DNA from: Segetibacter koreensis DSM 18137
Lineage (GTDB): Bacteria; Bacteroidota; Bacteroidia; Chitinophagales; Chitinophagaceae
DNA: 64,000 nt
NCBI RefSeq assembly: GCF_000374045.1
Contig: NZ_KB893317.1
Coordinates: 1 to 64,000, forward strand
Direction: 5' to 3'
Under the pieces are notes generated by a model. The model was not told the origin of the DNA, searched no databases, and saw nothing but the letters and a program-made list of their open reading frames with translations. Positions 1 through 7,345 of the stretch are shown one piece after another (position 1 is the first letter of the stretch; the number at the start of each line of letters is the position of its first letter). A program made the translations under genes and the position numbers.

Positions 1-174
1 TAAGGCAACATGAGTAATGTCTTGTTGCTGTAGCCATGCCTTTAAAGACAAAAGTTCAACTGTAGTAGCACCAAAAGTCTTGATTTGTCGCTCAACCCCT
101 TGACGCATAATACAGGCTGTAACAGAGGCCTGATGCACATCAAGCCCGCAAGCTTTGATAACATCGCTTCTCAT
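1..174 (-). CDS. IS110-family transposase, N-terminal part (cut by window edge)
   Basis: The reading frame starts at the ATG complementary to 172-174 and runs off the window's left edge after 58 codons. The N-terminus contains GLDVHQASVTACIM, the hallmark of the RuvC-like DEDD domain of IS110 transposases; the Asp at residue 12 would be the first catalytic acid. IS110 enzymes are recombinases that use a seek-and-join mechanism guided by a bridge RNA from the element's own non-coding end. Here the transposase reads away from a structured non-coding stretch (about 230-355), which is the arrangement of the IS110 subgroup, in which the RNA precedes the gene. Whether the gene is complete cannot be judged because most of it lies outside the window. 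Confidence 0.85.
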   Translation of the reverse strand, partial: MRSDVIKACGLDVHQASVTACIMRQGVERQIKTFGATTVELLSLKAWLQQQDITHVAL

Positions 175-229
175 AATAATAAACTTTTAAATAAAATTAA
201 AATGATTATAAACAGCCTCACAATTTTCA

Positions 230-355
230 TTCAGTAAAGTGAGCGCCGCTCATGGATATTTCATCGGCATCGACCACGACTTCGGAGTAAGGGCGGCTGA
301 CGCGGTTGTGATACAACCGTACATCTGGCCGATTGCCGGTACGTGGCAATCTTCT
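230..355 (-). ncRNA. Candidate IS110 bridge RNA (structured 5' non-coding end)
   Basis: Upstream of the transposase start is a GC-richer stretch in AT-rich surroundings with successive stem-loops. They are GCCGC at 245-249 with GCGGC at 293-297, a perfect 7-bp stem 303-309/313-319 (CGGTTGT / ACAACCG), and a perfect 7-bp stem 331-337/345-351 (GATTGCC / GGCAATC). No convincing protein is encoded there. In IS621 and relatives a bridge RNA of this kind is transcribed with the transposase from the left end and carries target- and donor-binding loops. The RNA limits given here are estimates, and the loops have not been matched to any target. Confidence 0.55.
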
Positions 356-521
356 AGTTTTAGCTCTATCTTTCTTCGATTCGCATTACTCAGTCTCTAT
401 TTTATTTATGACTCGATAAAGTCTGTTCTGTTTTTAAATTAGTAACGTAGGCGCAGGAAGTCAGAAACTGACAGAACATAGCATTTTCCACCTTTTCTTT
501 GGACTTTTCAAGTTTTCATTT

Positions 522-899
522 TCAATTATTGAAGTCTTTGAAATTTTTATATAGTTGCTTTTCAACTTTTTATTTCTTGCACAGGGATAATGTATACCAT
601 CTGAAATTTTGTCCAGTTTTATCATGGTCTGAATACAGTTTAATCTGTTCATATTTTTCATAAAATCACCGCTTTTTCGAGCAAACACAAAGGGCCTAAA
701 ACAACTTAATTTGCCTCAACGTCGAGAGAATTTTTTGCATTATAATGAAAGAAAGGATGTCAAAAAATCCTTCAAGAACCATAGCTTCCTTTGCTGCAAT
801 ATTGAATGATCTGATGTCTTTCGGAATACTACTAACTGCTTTGCTGTATTAGTTGCTAATTGATAACCTCCCGCATCATTTTTAATATTTCTTACCATT
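522..899 (-). pseudogene. Decayed Toprim-domain primase/mobilisation protein
   Basis: Read on the minus strand, three blocks typical of the Toprim proteins of Bacteroidota mobile elements survive in different frames. They are KNDAGGYQL near 860-886, VLEGFFDILSFIIMQK near 730-780 (the EGFxDxLS Toprim block), and QIKLYSDHDKTGQNF near 600-640 (the DxDxxG-type metal-binding block, seen as DHDKTG). These are followed by LYKNFKDFNN and a stop at 522-524, where relatives usually continue with Trp. Stops and frameshifts separate the blocks, so no intact product is possible. The remnant abuts the IS110 end, which suggests that an older mobilisable element was interrupted by, or decayed next to, the insertion sequence. 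Family assignment rests on remembered motifs, not a search. Confidence 0.6.
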
Positions 900-1134
900 C
901 AATTTAGACCGTGTTTTTTTAAAATGTACTTTCGCAAGTCTCCTGGAAATTCGTCACCCGTTGAAGGTTCAAGGGCGAACGATGAAAGATTTTTTTATAA
1001 AAATTGAAATCTGTTTTACCTGTTTTCGTTAGTTCTTTTAGGGTTAATTTAGACTGGCGGGTGAAAGAAAAAAGCACGTTTAATTCTGCAGAAAATCTCC
1101 TGCGTAGCTGTTGAAATACGGGATAGAGAATTAA

Positions 1135-1245
1135 TCAAAATTTCAACTTTTCTAATCCCATAGTCATACCCAGCCATTCACCTTCCCATTGCTTTAAATG
1201 AGGGGTTTTTTCACTAGCAAGGGGGATAAATACCGGTAGCCCACA
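1135..1245 (-). pseudogene. Short protein-like remnant, family unknown
   Basis: One minus-strand frame reads a protein-like stretch with several Trp and Gly residues (HLKQWEGEWLGMTMGLEKLKF) ending at a TGA at 1135-1137. An upstream piece with coding-like composition sits in another frame. No start codon or intact frame is present and I do not recognise the family. Treat it as possible debris of the same decayed element as the Toprim remnant. The rest of 900-1600 shows no supportable gene. Confidence 0.25.
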
Positions 1246-1612
1246 ACTCTAATCTTTGATAAAGAATAACGGAACTTTCAAACGTTATCTACTGTATTAA
1301 CTGCCCCAAACGGTCTGATGAATTTCCCTGTTGTCTCTTGTTCTTCGCAATGTATTTTCTAATTATTGGATACATCCCTATATCGCTATTCCTGATCCTG
1401 AATTTTATTGCATAATTCGGTTGTAAATAACCAAATCAGAAAGCGCTGTTTCCCTAACCTATCCTATTCACATGGAAACGCGAAATGGTTAAACTGTTTA
1501 GTAATAAATATTAGGAGAAGCGGATAAAATTCACTTCGTATAGTTACTCTTTCTCTTTGTCCAACGACCTTTTTAACATCGGGCTCTTTCCACCAATTTT
1601 ACACAGTATGCG

Positions 1613-2522
1613 ATGCCACAGGTGGAAATACTTATTTCGTGTGACAAGCAGTCTTATCGCAGGTCCAAACGATGGGGAAGCAGTTTGCAGCCGCATCAAC
1701 GTTGGGCTACCGGGCTGTTGTTCGATAACTGCACTTTGCTCGAAGGCGGTATGGACTTTTTAAACCGCGGCGTTGCAGGCTCGGGAGATGGATGGACAAT
1801 GGGTTGGGGTGTTGCCCCCAACATTGCTAAAACTTACATCATTCAAAATCCTCCCGGCGCAGCTAACTGGGCAATTGGTAATATTGGTTCGCGACTAAAA
1901 ACTGCACGACTATTCGATTCCGCTCCCATATTAGAAGAAGGTTATTTCGATTCGCATGGTACGCCGGTTGCTCCTCAAAAAGCTCTACCTCGCACAGTTG
2001 CACGAACGTTTAGGTCAGCCCGCTTTAAATAATATTGGCTATGCTTCAAATACCGCAAGCATGTTTACAAATAAGTCATTAAAACCTTTGCCTCCGTTGC
2101 CTAAAGATACAGACCCCGTGATGGGAGAAAACCTTGCATTGCACCGACCAGTTTCAGCAAGCAACACCCGCGGAAACACAACCCAGTTTATACCCGAACG
2201 CGCATTAGATGGAAACCCTAAAACTTATTGGGCTACCAACGATAAAGTAACCACTGCAACCTTCGAACTCGACATGGAAAACCCTGTTGATGTTAACGCC
2301 GTAGAGCTCGCAGAGGTGATGGAACTCGGTCCACGCATACAAGCCTATAAAGTAGAAGGCCAGGTAAACAGCGACTGGAAACTATTATCTCAAGGCACAA
2401 CCGTAGGTGCTCGTAAGGTTGACAAATTTCCAACAGAAACCGTGTGGAAAGTAAAGATTACCATTACCAAAGCAAGTGGATACGTAGCCTTGAAAAAGGT
2501 CGGGCTGTATTTGCAGAAGTAA
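1613..2522 (+). pseudogene. 3' remnant of secreted beta-helix protein with F5/8 type C domain
   Basis: The first frame (to 2032) carries QPHQRWATGLLFDNC and FLNRGVAGSGDGWTMGWGV, motifs typical of secreted pectate-lyase-like right-handed beta-helix proteins. The second frame (to 2522) carries LYLAQLHERLG, a linker rich in Pro and Lys, and a roughly 130-residue F5/8 type C (discoidin-like) domain with ALDGNPKTYWATND, like the C-terminal modules of GH29 fucosidases. The two frames join at an A5 run (1977-1981): losing one A would fuse PVAPQK directly to LYLAQL. No signal peptide or N-terminal half is present, so the gene is truncated as well as frameshifted. It points toward the CBASS operon and was probably a polysaccharide-acting enzyme of a sugar-use locus. 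Confidence 0.7.
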
Positions 2523-2555
2523 TTTTTGGGGACCAGCAGTAGTTTTTTATGGCGA

Positions 2556-2579
2556 CATCGTTGTGTCACTCACTTGTAC
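2556..2579 (-). repeat. Dispersed intergenic repeat, copy left of the CBASS operon
   Basis: On the minus strand this reads GTACA followed by the core AGTGAGTGACACAACGATG. The plus-strand copy at 6887-6909 differs by a single base, so the two lie in inverted orientation on either side of the CBASS operon. It belongs to the same family as the intergenic copies at 7089-7118, 19049 and 47432. The rest of 2523-2709 shows no gene. Confidence 0.65.
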
Positions 2580-2709
2580 TGATGGTAGCCCCTGCAGCGA
2601 ATACCTTTCGAGTAGCTTCTTGTAACTACCACTATTCGAATATGTTAATCTGGCAGAGAGGCTGTTGGCAGCATACTTTTTGTGTTATAAAACCCTTAAA
2701 ATTAGTAAT

Positions 2710-3657
2710 ATGTCGGAATATCGAAACAGACATCTTGATTGTGTTTTAAAGTCCCATAATATTGAGAACAATGAGGATTTGATGACCGCTTATCGTAATA
2801 AAAGAGGTAAGGTGCGGGAAGATTTAAAAAAGAAGTTTGAAGGCGAGATATATCAGATTCTCCATTCCGGCTCTTACAAGAAATTTACTGCCGTAAATAT
2901 TAAATTCGATATGGATCTTGTAGTTCCCTTTTCAAAAGATGAAGCCGATGCTCTAGAGAAGATCTATAATGATTTGTATAAATACTACGATACGGAATAC
3001 AGAAAAAAAGACACGTCGCTATTAGAAGTAAAAGCGCAAAAGGTAGCTATAGGACTAACTTTTTTTGTGGATGGAAAACTACTCGATCTGGATATAGTTC
3101 CAGGAAGAGAAATAAATGATTATGAAAAAGATGGGGATCTTAATTTGTTTGTGAACGACAGGCGCAACGGGAACAGTAAGGCTACGACACTTAAGACTAA
3201 TATTGAAAAACAGATTGATAATATTAGGAATAACTCTGTAGCACGAGAAACAATAAAGCTTTTTAAAATTTGGAAGCGCCGCAATAATGGACAAATAAAA
3301 TCTTTTGTTATAGAGCTTATTGTAATTAAAGCACTTGAAGGATATGCAGGTGCATCGGATAGATGGTCAAAATTAAAGCATGTGCTTACCTACATTAGAG
3401 ACAACATTAAGACTGTCCGTTTAGTTGATCCGGGAAACACTAATAATATTGTAAGCGACTCCCTTGAAGATTTTCAAAAAAACTCCATTTCTGAAACCAG
3501 CAAGTGGATGTTGGAAGACTTGGAGAAAAATGAGAAATCTATTGAACGGTATTTTCCTGTAAATACTGAATACCCCTGTAAGGAAGAAAATAAAAGCGCG
3601 TATATTATTGGCGCCAGCAAAAAACCTGATCAATTAAACGACGAAGACTTTGGATAA
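2710..3657 (+). CDS. CBASS CD-NTase (cGAS/DncV-like nucleotidyltransferase)
   Basis: This 315-residue protein should synthesise a cyclic di- or oligonucleotide alarm signal on phage infection. The nucleotidyltransferase core is visible: GS at 54-55 (HSGSYKKFTAVN), the metal-binding pair D67 and D69 (FDMDLVV), and a third Asp at about 128 (LLDLDIVPG). A helical C-terminal half includes IKLFKIWKRRN and VRLVDPGNTNN, common in CBASS cyclases. I chose the ATG at 2710 because the 15 residues upstream of it look non-coding. The protein ends in DEDFG; a C-terminal Gly is what a Cap2 enzyme would activate and conjugate. The stop overlaps the next gene by 8 bases. The clade and the nucleotide product cannot be assigned by eye. 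Confidence 0.9.
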   Translation: MSEYRNRHLDCVLKSHNIENNEDLMTAYRNKRGKVREDLKKKFEGEIYQILHSGSYKKFTAVNIKFDMDLVVPFSKDEADALEKIYNDLYKYYDTEYRKKDTSLLEVKAQKVAIGLTFFVDGKLLDLDIVPGREINDYEKDGDLNLFVNDRRNGNSKATTLKTNIEKQIDNIRNNSVARETIKLFKIWKRRNNGQIKSFVIELIVIKALEGYAGASDRWSKLKHVLTYIRDNIKTVRLVDPGNTNNIVSDSLEDFQKNSISETSKWMLEDLEKNEKSIERYFPVNTEYPCKEENKSAYIIGASKKPDQLNDEDFG

Positions 3658-5278
3658 TGATGATCTGCTTTTAATCAACCAGATTTTGCAGGCAACCTCG
3701 TGGATTAAGGTAACGAAAGAGGTTGCCAGACTAGAGTCGGGTGTAGGTGTTGCGGAGTTTCATATCCCAACTTCAAAAGAAACGCTAATTGTTAATGTGT
3801 TAATCTCGCCGGACTTTCCCTTGCAAGGGTTAATGTTTGTATGTACAAATATTTCAGGTTATAATCACCAGATGCATAACGGCAATCTTTGTCTAGTTGC
3901 AGCCCCAGCCGCAACAATTGCAGATAGATTGACACTAGAATTAGAAAAGCTTCAAAGATGGGTGGAAAAATATTACATTAATGAAGAATCCGATGAACAC
4001 TATGAATACCTGACATTTAATAACCCTCAGCCAATTCCCTTTATTTTCGACGAGGATAGATTTAAGTCGCCCATCGTTCGTGATTATGGAAGTTTTACCT
4101 ATGGTATACTCCAAGAGTATCAAAACAATGGGACCACTTCTGCATCCTACATTGTTCGAAATCTCGGCAATAGAGAAAGCAGGTGGTCGGAAAGTTTTAA
4201 AAAGAATGCTATCAAAGGTACATATGCAGGACTGTGGGTTAAATTAAACCAGCCACCCGTTATTTCGAGACGGCAAACAATAGAGGAATGGGTCGACCTC
4301 CTCAACTTATTCAATGCCTCGCAGATGACCGCCCTTTATGAAGCCTCTCTCAATTTTAAAAAAATTTCTGCTTTTAGTGATGGTTTTATTCTGGCGGTTG
4401 GTTATGATGTTCCGATAAATAATGATACCGAGGTTCATTGGGAGACTATATACGTAAAATATGAAAGCTTTCCCGTTGAAGTAATAAATCAAAAATTTCA
4501 TCTACGCCTGGGCGCCGAGAAGACGATTCAGTGGTGTCAAACCTCAAATGCTAGCTACGAGAGAATGTTTGGAAGGGGGAAGCTTGGAAAACAACTGACA
4601 GACAAAAAAATACTCATAATTGGAGTGGGAGCTATTGGAAGTTGTTTCTTTAAAGCTCTTATTCGGGGTGGCTGTCGAAATATTACAATAAGTGACGGAG
4701 ACCTTGTTGAACCGGGAAATGTTTGCCGTGCGGCACTTGACTTTACAAACTGCTACGCTTCAAAAGTATTCCACTTGTACAAACAGGGTATCGAAATCTC
4801 TCCCTTCACTGAAATAGAAATGTTGAACAATATTGAGCCAGTTCGTAAAGAGCATAAACTTTACCAAGAATTAAAAGCCAAATTAAGCAATTACGATTTT
4901 ATTTTTGATTGCAGTACGGACAAATATCTTTCGATAATGTTGGATGAGATGGGAATTCCTGGACAAATTATTAATCTTTCAATCACGGACGAAGCAAAAG
5001 ATTTAGCTGTAGTCACGGGGTATGGTAATATTCATTTGATAAAAAATGCATTATTTAATAGGATTTCAACAGGTAAGACCGAACAGTTCTTCGTAGGCAC
5101 CGGATGCTGGAGCCCGACTTTTAGAGCATCCTTTGTCGATATAAACACATTATTAATGCTTGCTTTAGCTGAAATGAACAATCGATTTAAAAAAGATATA
5201 CCGATAAATAGCTTTTTTGTGAAGAAATCACAAGTAGAAAGCCATCCTGCTACTTACTCAATTGACTATAATGTATAG
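3650..5278 (+). CDS. cap2: Cap2-like E2-E1 fusion (type II CBASS ubiquitin-like transferase)
   Basis: This 542-residue protein has an N-terminal E2-like domain, with a candidate catalytic Cys at 81 in HNGNLCLV. A linker follows, then a ThiF/E1 adenylation domain with GVGAIG at 325-330, the acidic strand ISDGDLVEPGNVCRAAL, and a candidate E1 Cys at 486 in GTGCWSPTF. Cap2 enzymes form a thioester with the CD-NTase C-terminus and attach it to targets, priming the cyclase. The only upstream in-frame start that keeps the E2 domain is the TTG at 3650, inside the end of the cyclase gene, which points to translational coupling. The next in-frame ATG (residue 62) would delete half of the E2 domain. 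It overlaps Cap3 by 8 bases. Confidence 0.9.
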   Translation: MDNDDLLLINQILQATSWIKVTKEVARLESGVGVAEFHIPTSKETLIVNVLISPDFPLQGLMFVCTNISGYNHQMHNGNLCLVAAPAATIADRLTLELEKLQRWVEKYYINEESDEHYEYLTFNNPQPIPFIFDEDRFKSPIVRDYGSFTYGILQEYQNNGTTSASYIVRNLGNRESRWSESFKKNAIKGTYAGLWVKLNQPPVISRRQTIEEWVDLLNLFNASQMTALYEASLNFKKISAFSDGFILAVGYDVPINNDTEVHWETIYVKYESFPVEVINQKFHLRLGAEKTIQWCQTSNASYERMFGRGKLGKQLTDKKILIIGVGAIGSCFFKALIRGGCRNITISDGDLVEPGNVCRAALDFTNCYASKVFHLYKQGIEISPFTEIEMLNNIEPVRKEHKLYQELKAKLSNYDFIFDCSTDKYLSIMLDEMGIPGQIINLSITDEAKDLAVVTGYGNIHLIKNALFNRISTGKTEQFFVGTGCWSPTFRASFVDINTLLMLALAEMNNRFKKDIPINSFFVKKSQVESHPATYSIDYNV

Positions 5279-5747
5279 AAGATACATTAATAGCGACGGC
5301 TTGGTCATAATGCTGCCCTACCAAATATTTGAAGAAATAAAAGTACAGGTAGCGAAATTTTATCCGGTTGAATGCGGTGGAATATTTGTCGGCAAACTAT
5401 TAGATAACAACTCCGTACTGATTGTTGAAATTATGATGCCAGAAAAGTTTAAAAGTAATCGGTTCTGGTTTTACCGTATATCTGCTTTTCTAAACAATTG
5501 GCTATCCAACGTTTTCAAAAGAAATAATGGAGAGGTAATGTATTTAGGGGAATGGCACTCTCATTGTGACGCCCCTCCTTATCCCAGCAAAAAAGACTTA
5601 GGTTCGATGATCAGAATTGCTCAAAGCGAAAATGTAAGGATACAAACACCATTGATGCTTATAGTAGCCTACGACGGAAAGAATTATAACGAGCAGTTTT
5701 ATATATTATTTGAAAACAAATTAATCCAGTATGCCAAACAAGATTGA
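5271..5747 (+). CDS. cap3: Cap3-like JAMM isopeptidase of type II CBASS
   Basis: This 158-residue JAB/Mov34 metallopeptidase has a complete JAMM motif: E34 in VECGGIF, then H96-S-H98, seven residues, S106-K-K-D109, fitting HxHx7SxxD exactly. In type II CBASS, Cap3 cleaves the CD-NTase conjugates formed by Cap2 and so holds the system in check. The ATG at 5271 is preferred over a TTG three codons upstream; it lies inside the last codons of cap2. Its own end overlaps the next gene by 17 bases, so all four genes appear to form one translationally coupled operon. Confidence 0.9.
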   Translation: MYRRYINSDGLVIMLPYQIFEEIKVQVAKFYPVECGGIFVGKLLDNNSVLIVEIMMPEKFKSNRFWFYRISAFLNNWLSNVFKRNNGEVMYLGEWHSHCDAPPYPSKKDLGSMIRIAQSENVRIQTPLMLIVAYDGKNYNEQFYILFENKLIQYAKQD

Positions 5748-6558
5748 ACTAAAACAACTATTTAATGGATTGCAGAAACAAATGTCCGCACAACTTAATA
5801 CTAACAGAGAATTTATTGAACATCCCGGTTCAAAGGGTGATTCGTTAGAAAACGCTTGGATCGAATGGTTGAGAAAATATTTGCCAAATAGATATTCAGT
5901 TGATAAAGCCATTGTAATAGATCACGAGGGTAGCATTAGCCACCAAATGGACATCGTGATATATGATAATTGGTTTACTCCATTCATTTTTTCTCAAAAC
6001 GGTTTTTATTATATACCCGCTGAAGGAGTATATGCTGTATTTGAAGTTAAGCCAGACATACAAGGTAATGTAGATAAACAAAACTATATCGAATATGCAG
6101 GGGATAAAATTGAAAGTGTTAGGGTATTAAAACGGGAAGCAGCAAGTTTTATAAACGGAGGAAAAAAATTTGATGCGCGGCCATTAACGAAAATTGTAGG
6201 AGGCATTTTAACTAGCACAAATTCTTTTTCACATAAAAACAATAACACTCTGGTGGGTCATATTCAATCTTTGCAAAACTTAAAAACTATCGACTTGGGT
6301 TGCATTGCAGATTACGGAAGTTTTTATGTTGACTATAAGCCAAATGAAGAAATCGAAAAGGTTGGGCAAGATGCTTACTTAGAGTTCTACCAAAAGAGGA
6401 AATTTAGTTCTGTTGAGTTTAGCAAACCGGAACATTCTATGGTCACATTTTTTATGCAGTTGACAAGATATCTACAACAGGCAATAGGAACAATTCCTGC
6501 AATCAATTTGAACGCGTACTTAAAAAGTATAGGTGAAGAAGTTGATGAACAAATTTAA
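5731..6558 (+). CDS. DUF6602 protein with PD-(D/E)xK-like core, probable CBASS effector
   Basis: This 275-residue cytosolic protein has no signal peptide or membrane segment. The N-terminal half matches my memory of DUF6602: GDSLENAWIEWLRKYLP, then SHQMDIVIYDN, then EGVYAVFEVKP. Read as a restriction-endonuclease fold, the acids would be E40, D74 and E105 with K107, in the order E...D...ExK. It is the last gene of the CBASS operon, in the place of an effector, and no phospholipase, STING, SAVED or pore-forming protein is encoded nearby. Its size and single-domain build recall NucC, which both binds the cyclic nucleotide and cuts DNA, but this comparison is inference. A palindromic terminator follows. 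Confidence 0.75.
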   Translation: MPNKIELKQLFNGLQKQMSAQLNTNREFIEHPGSKGDSLENAWIEWLRKYLPNRYSVDKAIVIDHEGSISHQMDIVIYDNWFTPFIFSQNGFYYIPAEGVYAVFEVKPDIQGNVDKQNYIEYAGDKIESVRVLKREAASFINGGKKFDARPLTKIVGGILTSTNSFSHKNNNTLVGHIQSLQNLKTIDLGCIADYGSFYVDYKPNEEIEKVGQDAYLEFYQKRKFSSVEFSKPEHSMVTFFMQLTRYLQQAIGTIPAINLNAYLKSIGEEVDEQI

Positions 6559-6577
6559 AAAATTGCTTTTGTCACAA

Positions 6578-6615
6578 AACTTCGATAGCTATTGCTGTCG
6601 TTAGCTATCGAAGTT
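6578..6615. terminator. Palindromic terminator between convergent genes
   Basis: A perfect 14-bp inverted repeat (AACTTCGATAGCTA at 6578-6591 and its complement at 6602-6615) surrounds a 10-base loop. It lies 20 bases after the CBASS operon stop and 21 bases before the end of the convergent coiled-coil gene. There is no long T-run on either strand, but position and symmetry suit a bidirectional terminator. Confidence 0.65.
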
Positions 6616-6636
6616 CTATCATTTTGTCGCGAAGCC

Positions 6637-6816
6637 TTAGGTGGAAGAAAGATTTTCGATCTTCCTCTCTAGATCAGATACTTTTTGAGTTAACAAGTCC
6701 GAAATTCGTGCCAGTTCGCTTTGCAAGTGTCCTGTTCTGTCTTTTAAAAGGGCCACAGACCTTTCCAATTGATGTACATTTTCCTTAAGTTTTTCCACTT
6801 CAGTTTGATCCGCCAT
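6637..6816 (-). CDS. Small coiled-coil protein, function unknown
   Basis: This is a 59-residue protein, MADQTEVEKLKENVHQ onward. From residue 6 to the end it follows a heptad pattern of Leu, Val and Ile (KLKENVHQLERSVALLKDR, then LARISDLLTQKVSDLERKI). There is no signal peptide. The ATG at 6816 is chosen over an upstream in-frame ATG at 6867 because a TATATTTG promoter box (6834-6841) lies between them. It converges on the CBASS operon. The composition suggests a short oligomerising helix, and nothing in the sequence shows a partner. It could be a small structural protein or a regulator of the neighbouring system; neither can be decided here. Confidence 0.55.
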   Translation of the reverse strand: MADQTEVEKLKENVHQLERSVALLKDRTGHLQSELARISDLLTQKVSDLERKIENLSST

Positions 6817-6833
6817 TTCTGTTATTTTTAATG

Positions 6834-6841
6834 CAAATATA
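6834..6841 (-). promoter_or_regulatory. Bacteroidota -7 box for the coiled-coil gene
   Basis: The minus strand reads TATATTTG, matching TAnnTTTG, 17 bases before the ATG at 6816. No exact TTTG is found at the usual upstream spacing; a TTG occurs 23 bases upstream. Confidence 0.5.
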
Positions 6842-6864
6842 AAAAAATCCTTCCCTGCTGTACG

Positions 6865-7171
6865 CAATGACGAAGCATAGGCGGACGTACAGTGAGTGAC
6901 ACAACGATGATGAGTAATGTTACTTATGCTGGTAACATAAACAACACTTCGACAAGCTTAGTGTGATAAACGGGTACAGGTCAGTGTTACAAAGAAAAAC
7001 AAATGTCATTGCGAGGAGGAACGAAGCAATCTGCTTAAAGAAAGTAGATTGCTTCGTTCCTCCTCACAATGACGAAGGATAGGCGAACGTACAAGTGCTC
7101 TTCCACAACGATGATGAGTAATGTTACTTATGCTGGTAACATAAACACTTCGACAGGCTCAGTGTGACAAG
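6865..7171 (+). repeat. Direct repeat pair of about 105 bases
   Basis: Two diverged copies (about 6865-6971 and 7067-7171) share CAATGACGAAG, a GGCG-ACGTAC segment, the 42 bases at 6901-6942 (identical at 7106-7147), and then CACTTCGACA-GCT-AGTGTGA. Between the copies lies a long palindrome listed separately. The 42-base identity against a more variable start suggests recent local duplication or conversion. Confidence 0.75.
7005..7073. repeat. Long inverted repeat (28-bp arms)
   Basis: Arms 7005-7032 and 7046-7073 are complementary over 28 positions with one mismatch, separated by 13 bases. The core GAGGAGGAACGAAGCAATCT is a palindromic intergenic repeat that I have seen in many bacterial genomes. 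It would form a strong hairpin in RNA or DNA. It is noncoding. Confidence 0.8.
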
Positions 7172-7345
7172 TAACAGGCTCAGTGTGACAAACAAGCGAG
7201 CTCAGTGTGACACATAATAAAATCAGAGTGACAAATAACAGGCAAGTAACAAGCATGTCAGGCTGAGCTTGATGAAGCCTTGATGAACAGCGTTAGTATG
7301 ATGAGCAACACTTCGACAAGCTCGGTTTCGACAGGCTCAATCTGA
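7148..7345 (+). repeat. Cluster of short CTTCGACAGGCTCAGTGTGA repeats
   Basis: Variants of CTTCGACAGGCTCAGTGTGA occur as full or partial copies starting near 7147, 7174, 7199 and 7310-7340, some reduced to GCTCAGTGTGACA. The tract has no reading frame and looks like the product of repeated slippage or local duplication. It ends just before the GH95 remnant. Confidence 0.6.

Noticed and set aside
239-442. Open frame of 67 codons on the plus strand
   Set aside because: It lies over the predicted structured RNA of the IS110 element and its product has no protein-like pattern.
461-688. Open frame of 75 codons on the minus strand
   Set aside because: Another frame of the same strand shows the Toprim motif QIKLYSDHDKTGQN, so this frame is a by-product of decay.
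2665-2709. Upstream extension of the CD-NTase with an earlier ATG
   Set aside because: The 15 extra residues do not resemble the start of known cyclases, while the ATG at 2710 gives a natural N-terminus.
6578-7073. CRISPR array
   Set aside because: The repeats here are long palindromes and diverged direct copies without regular spacers, and no cas genes are present.
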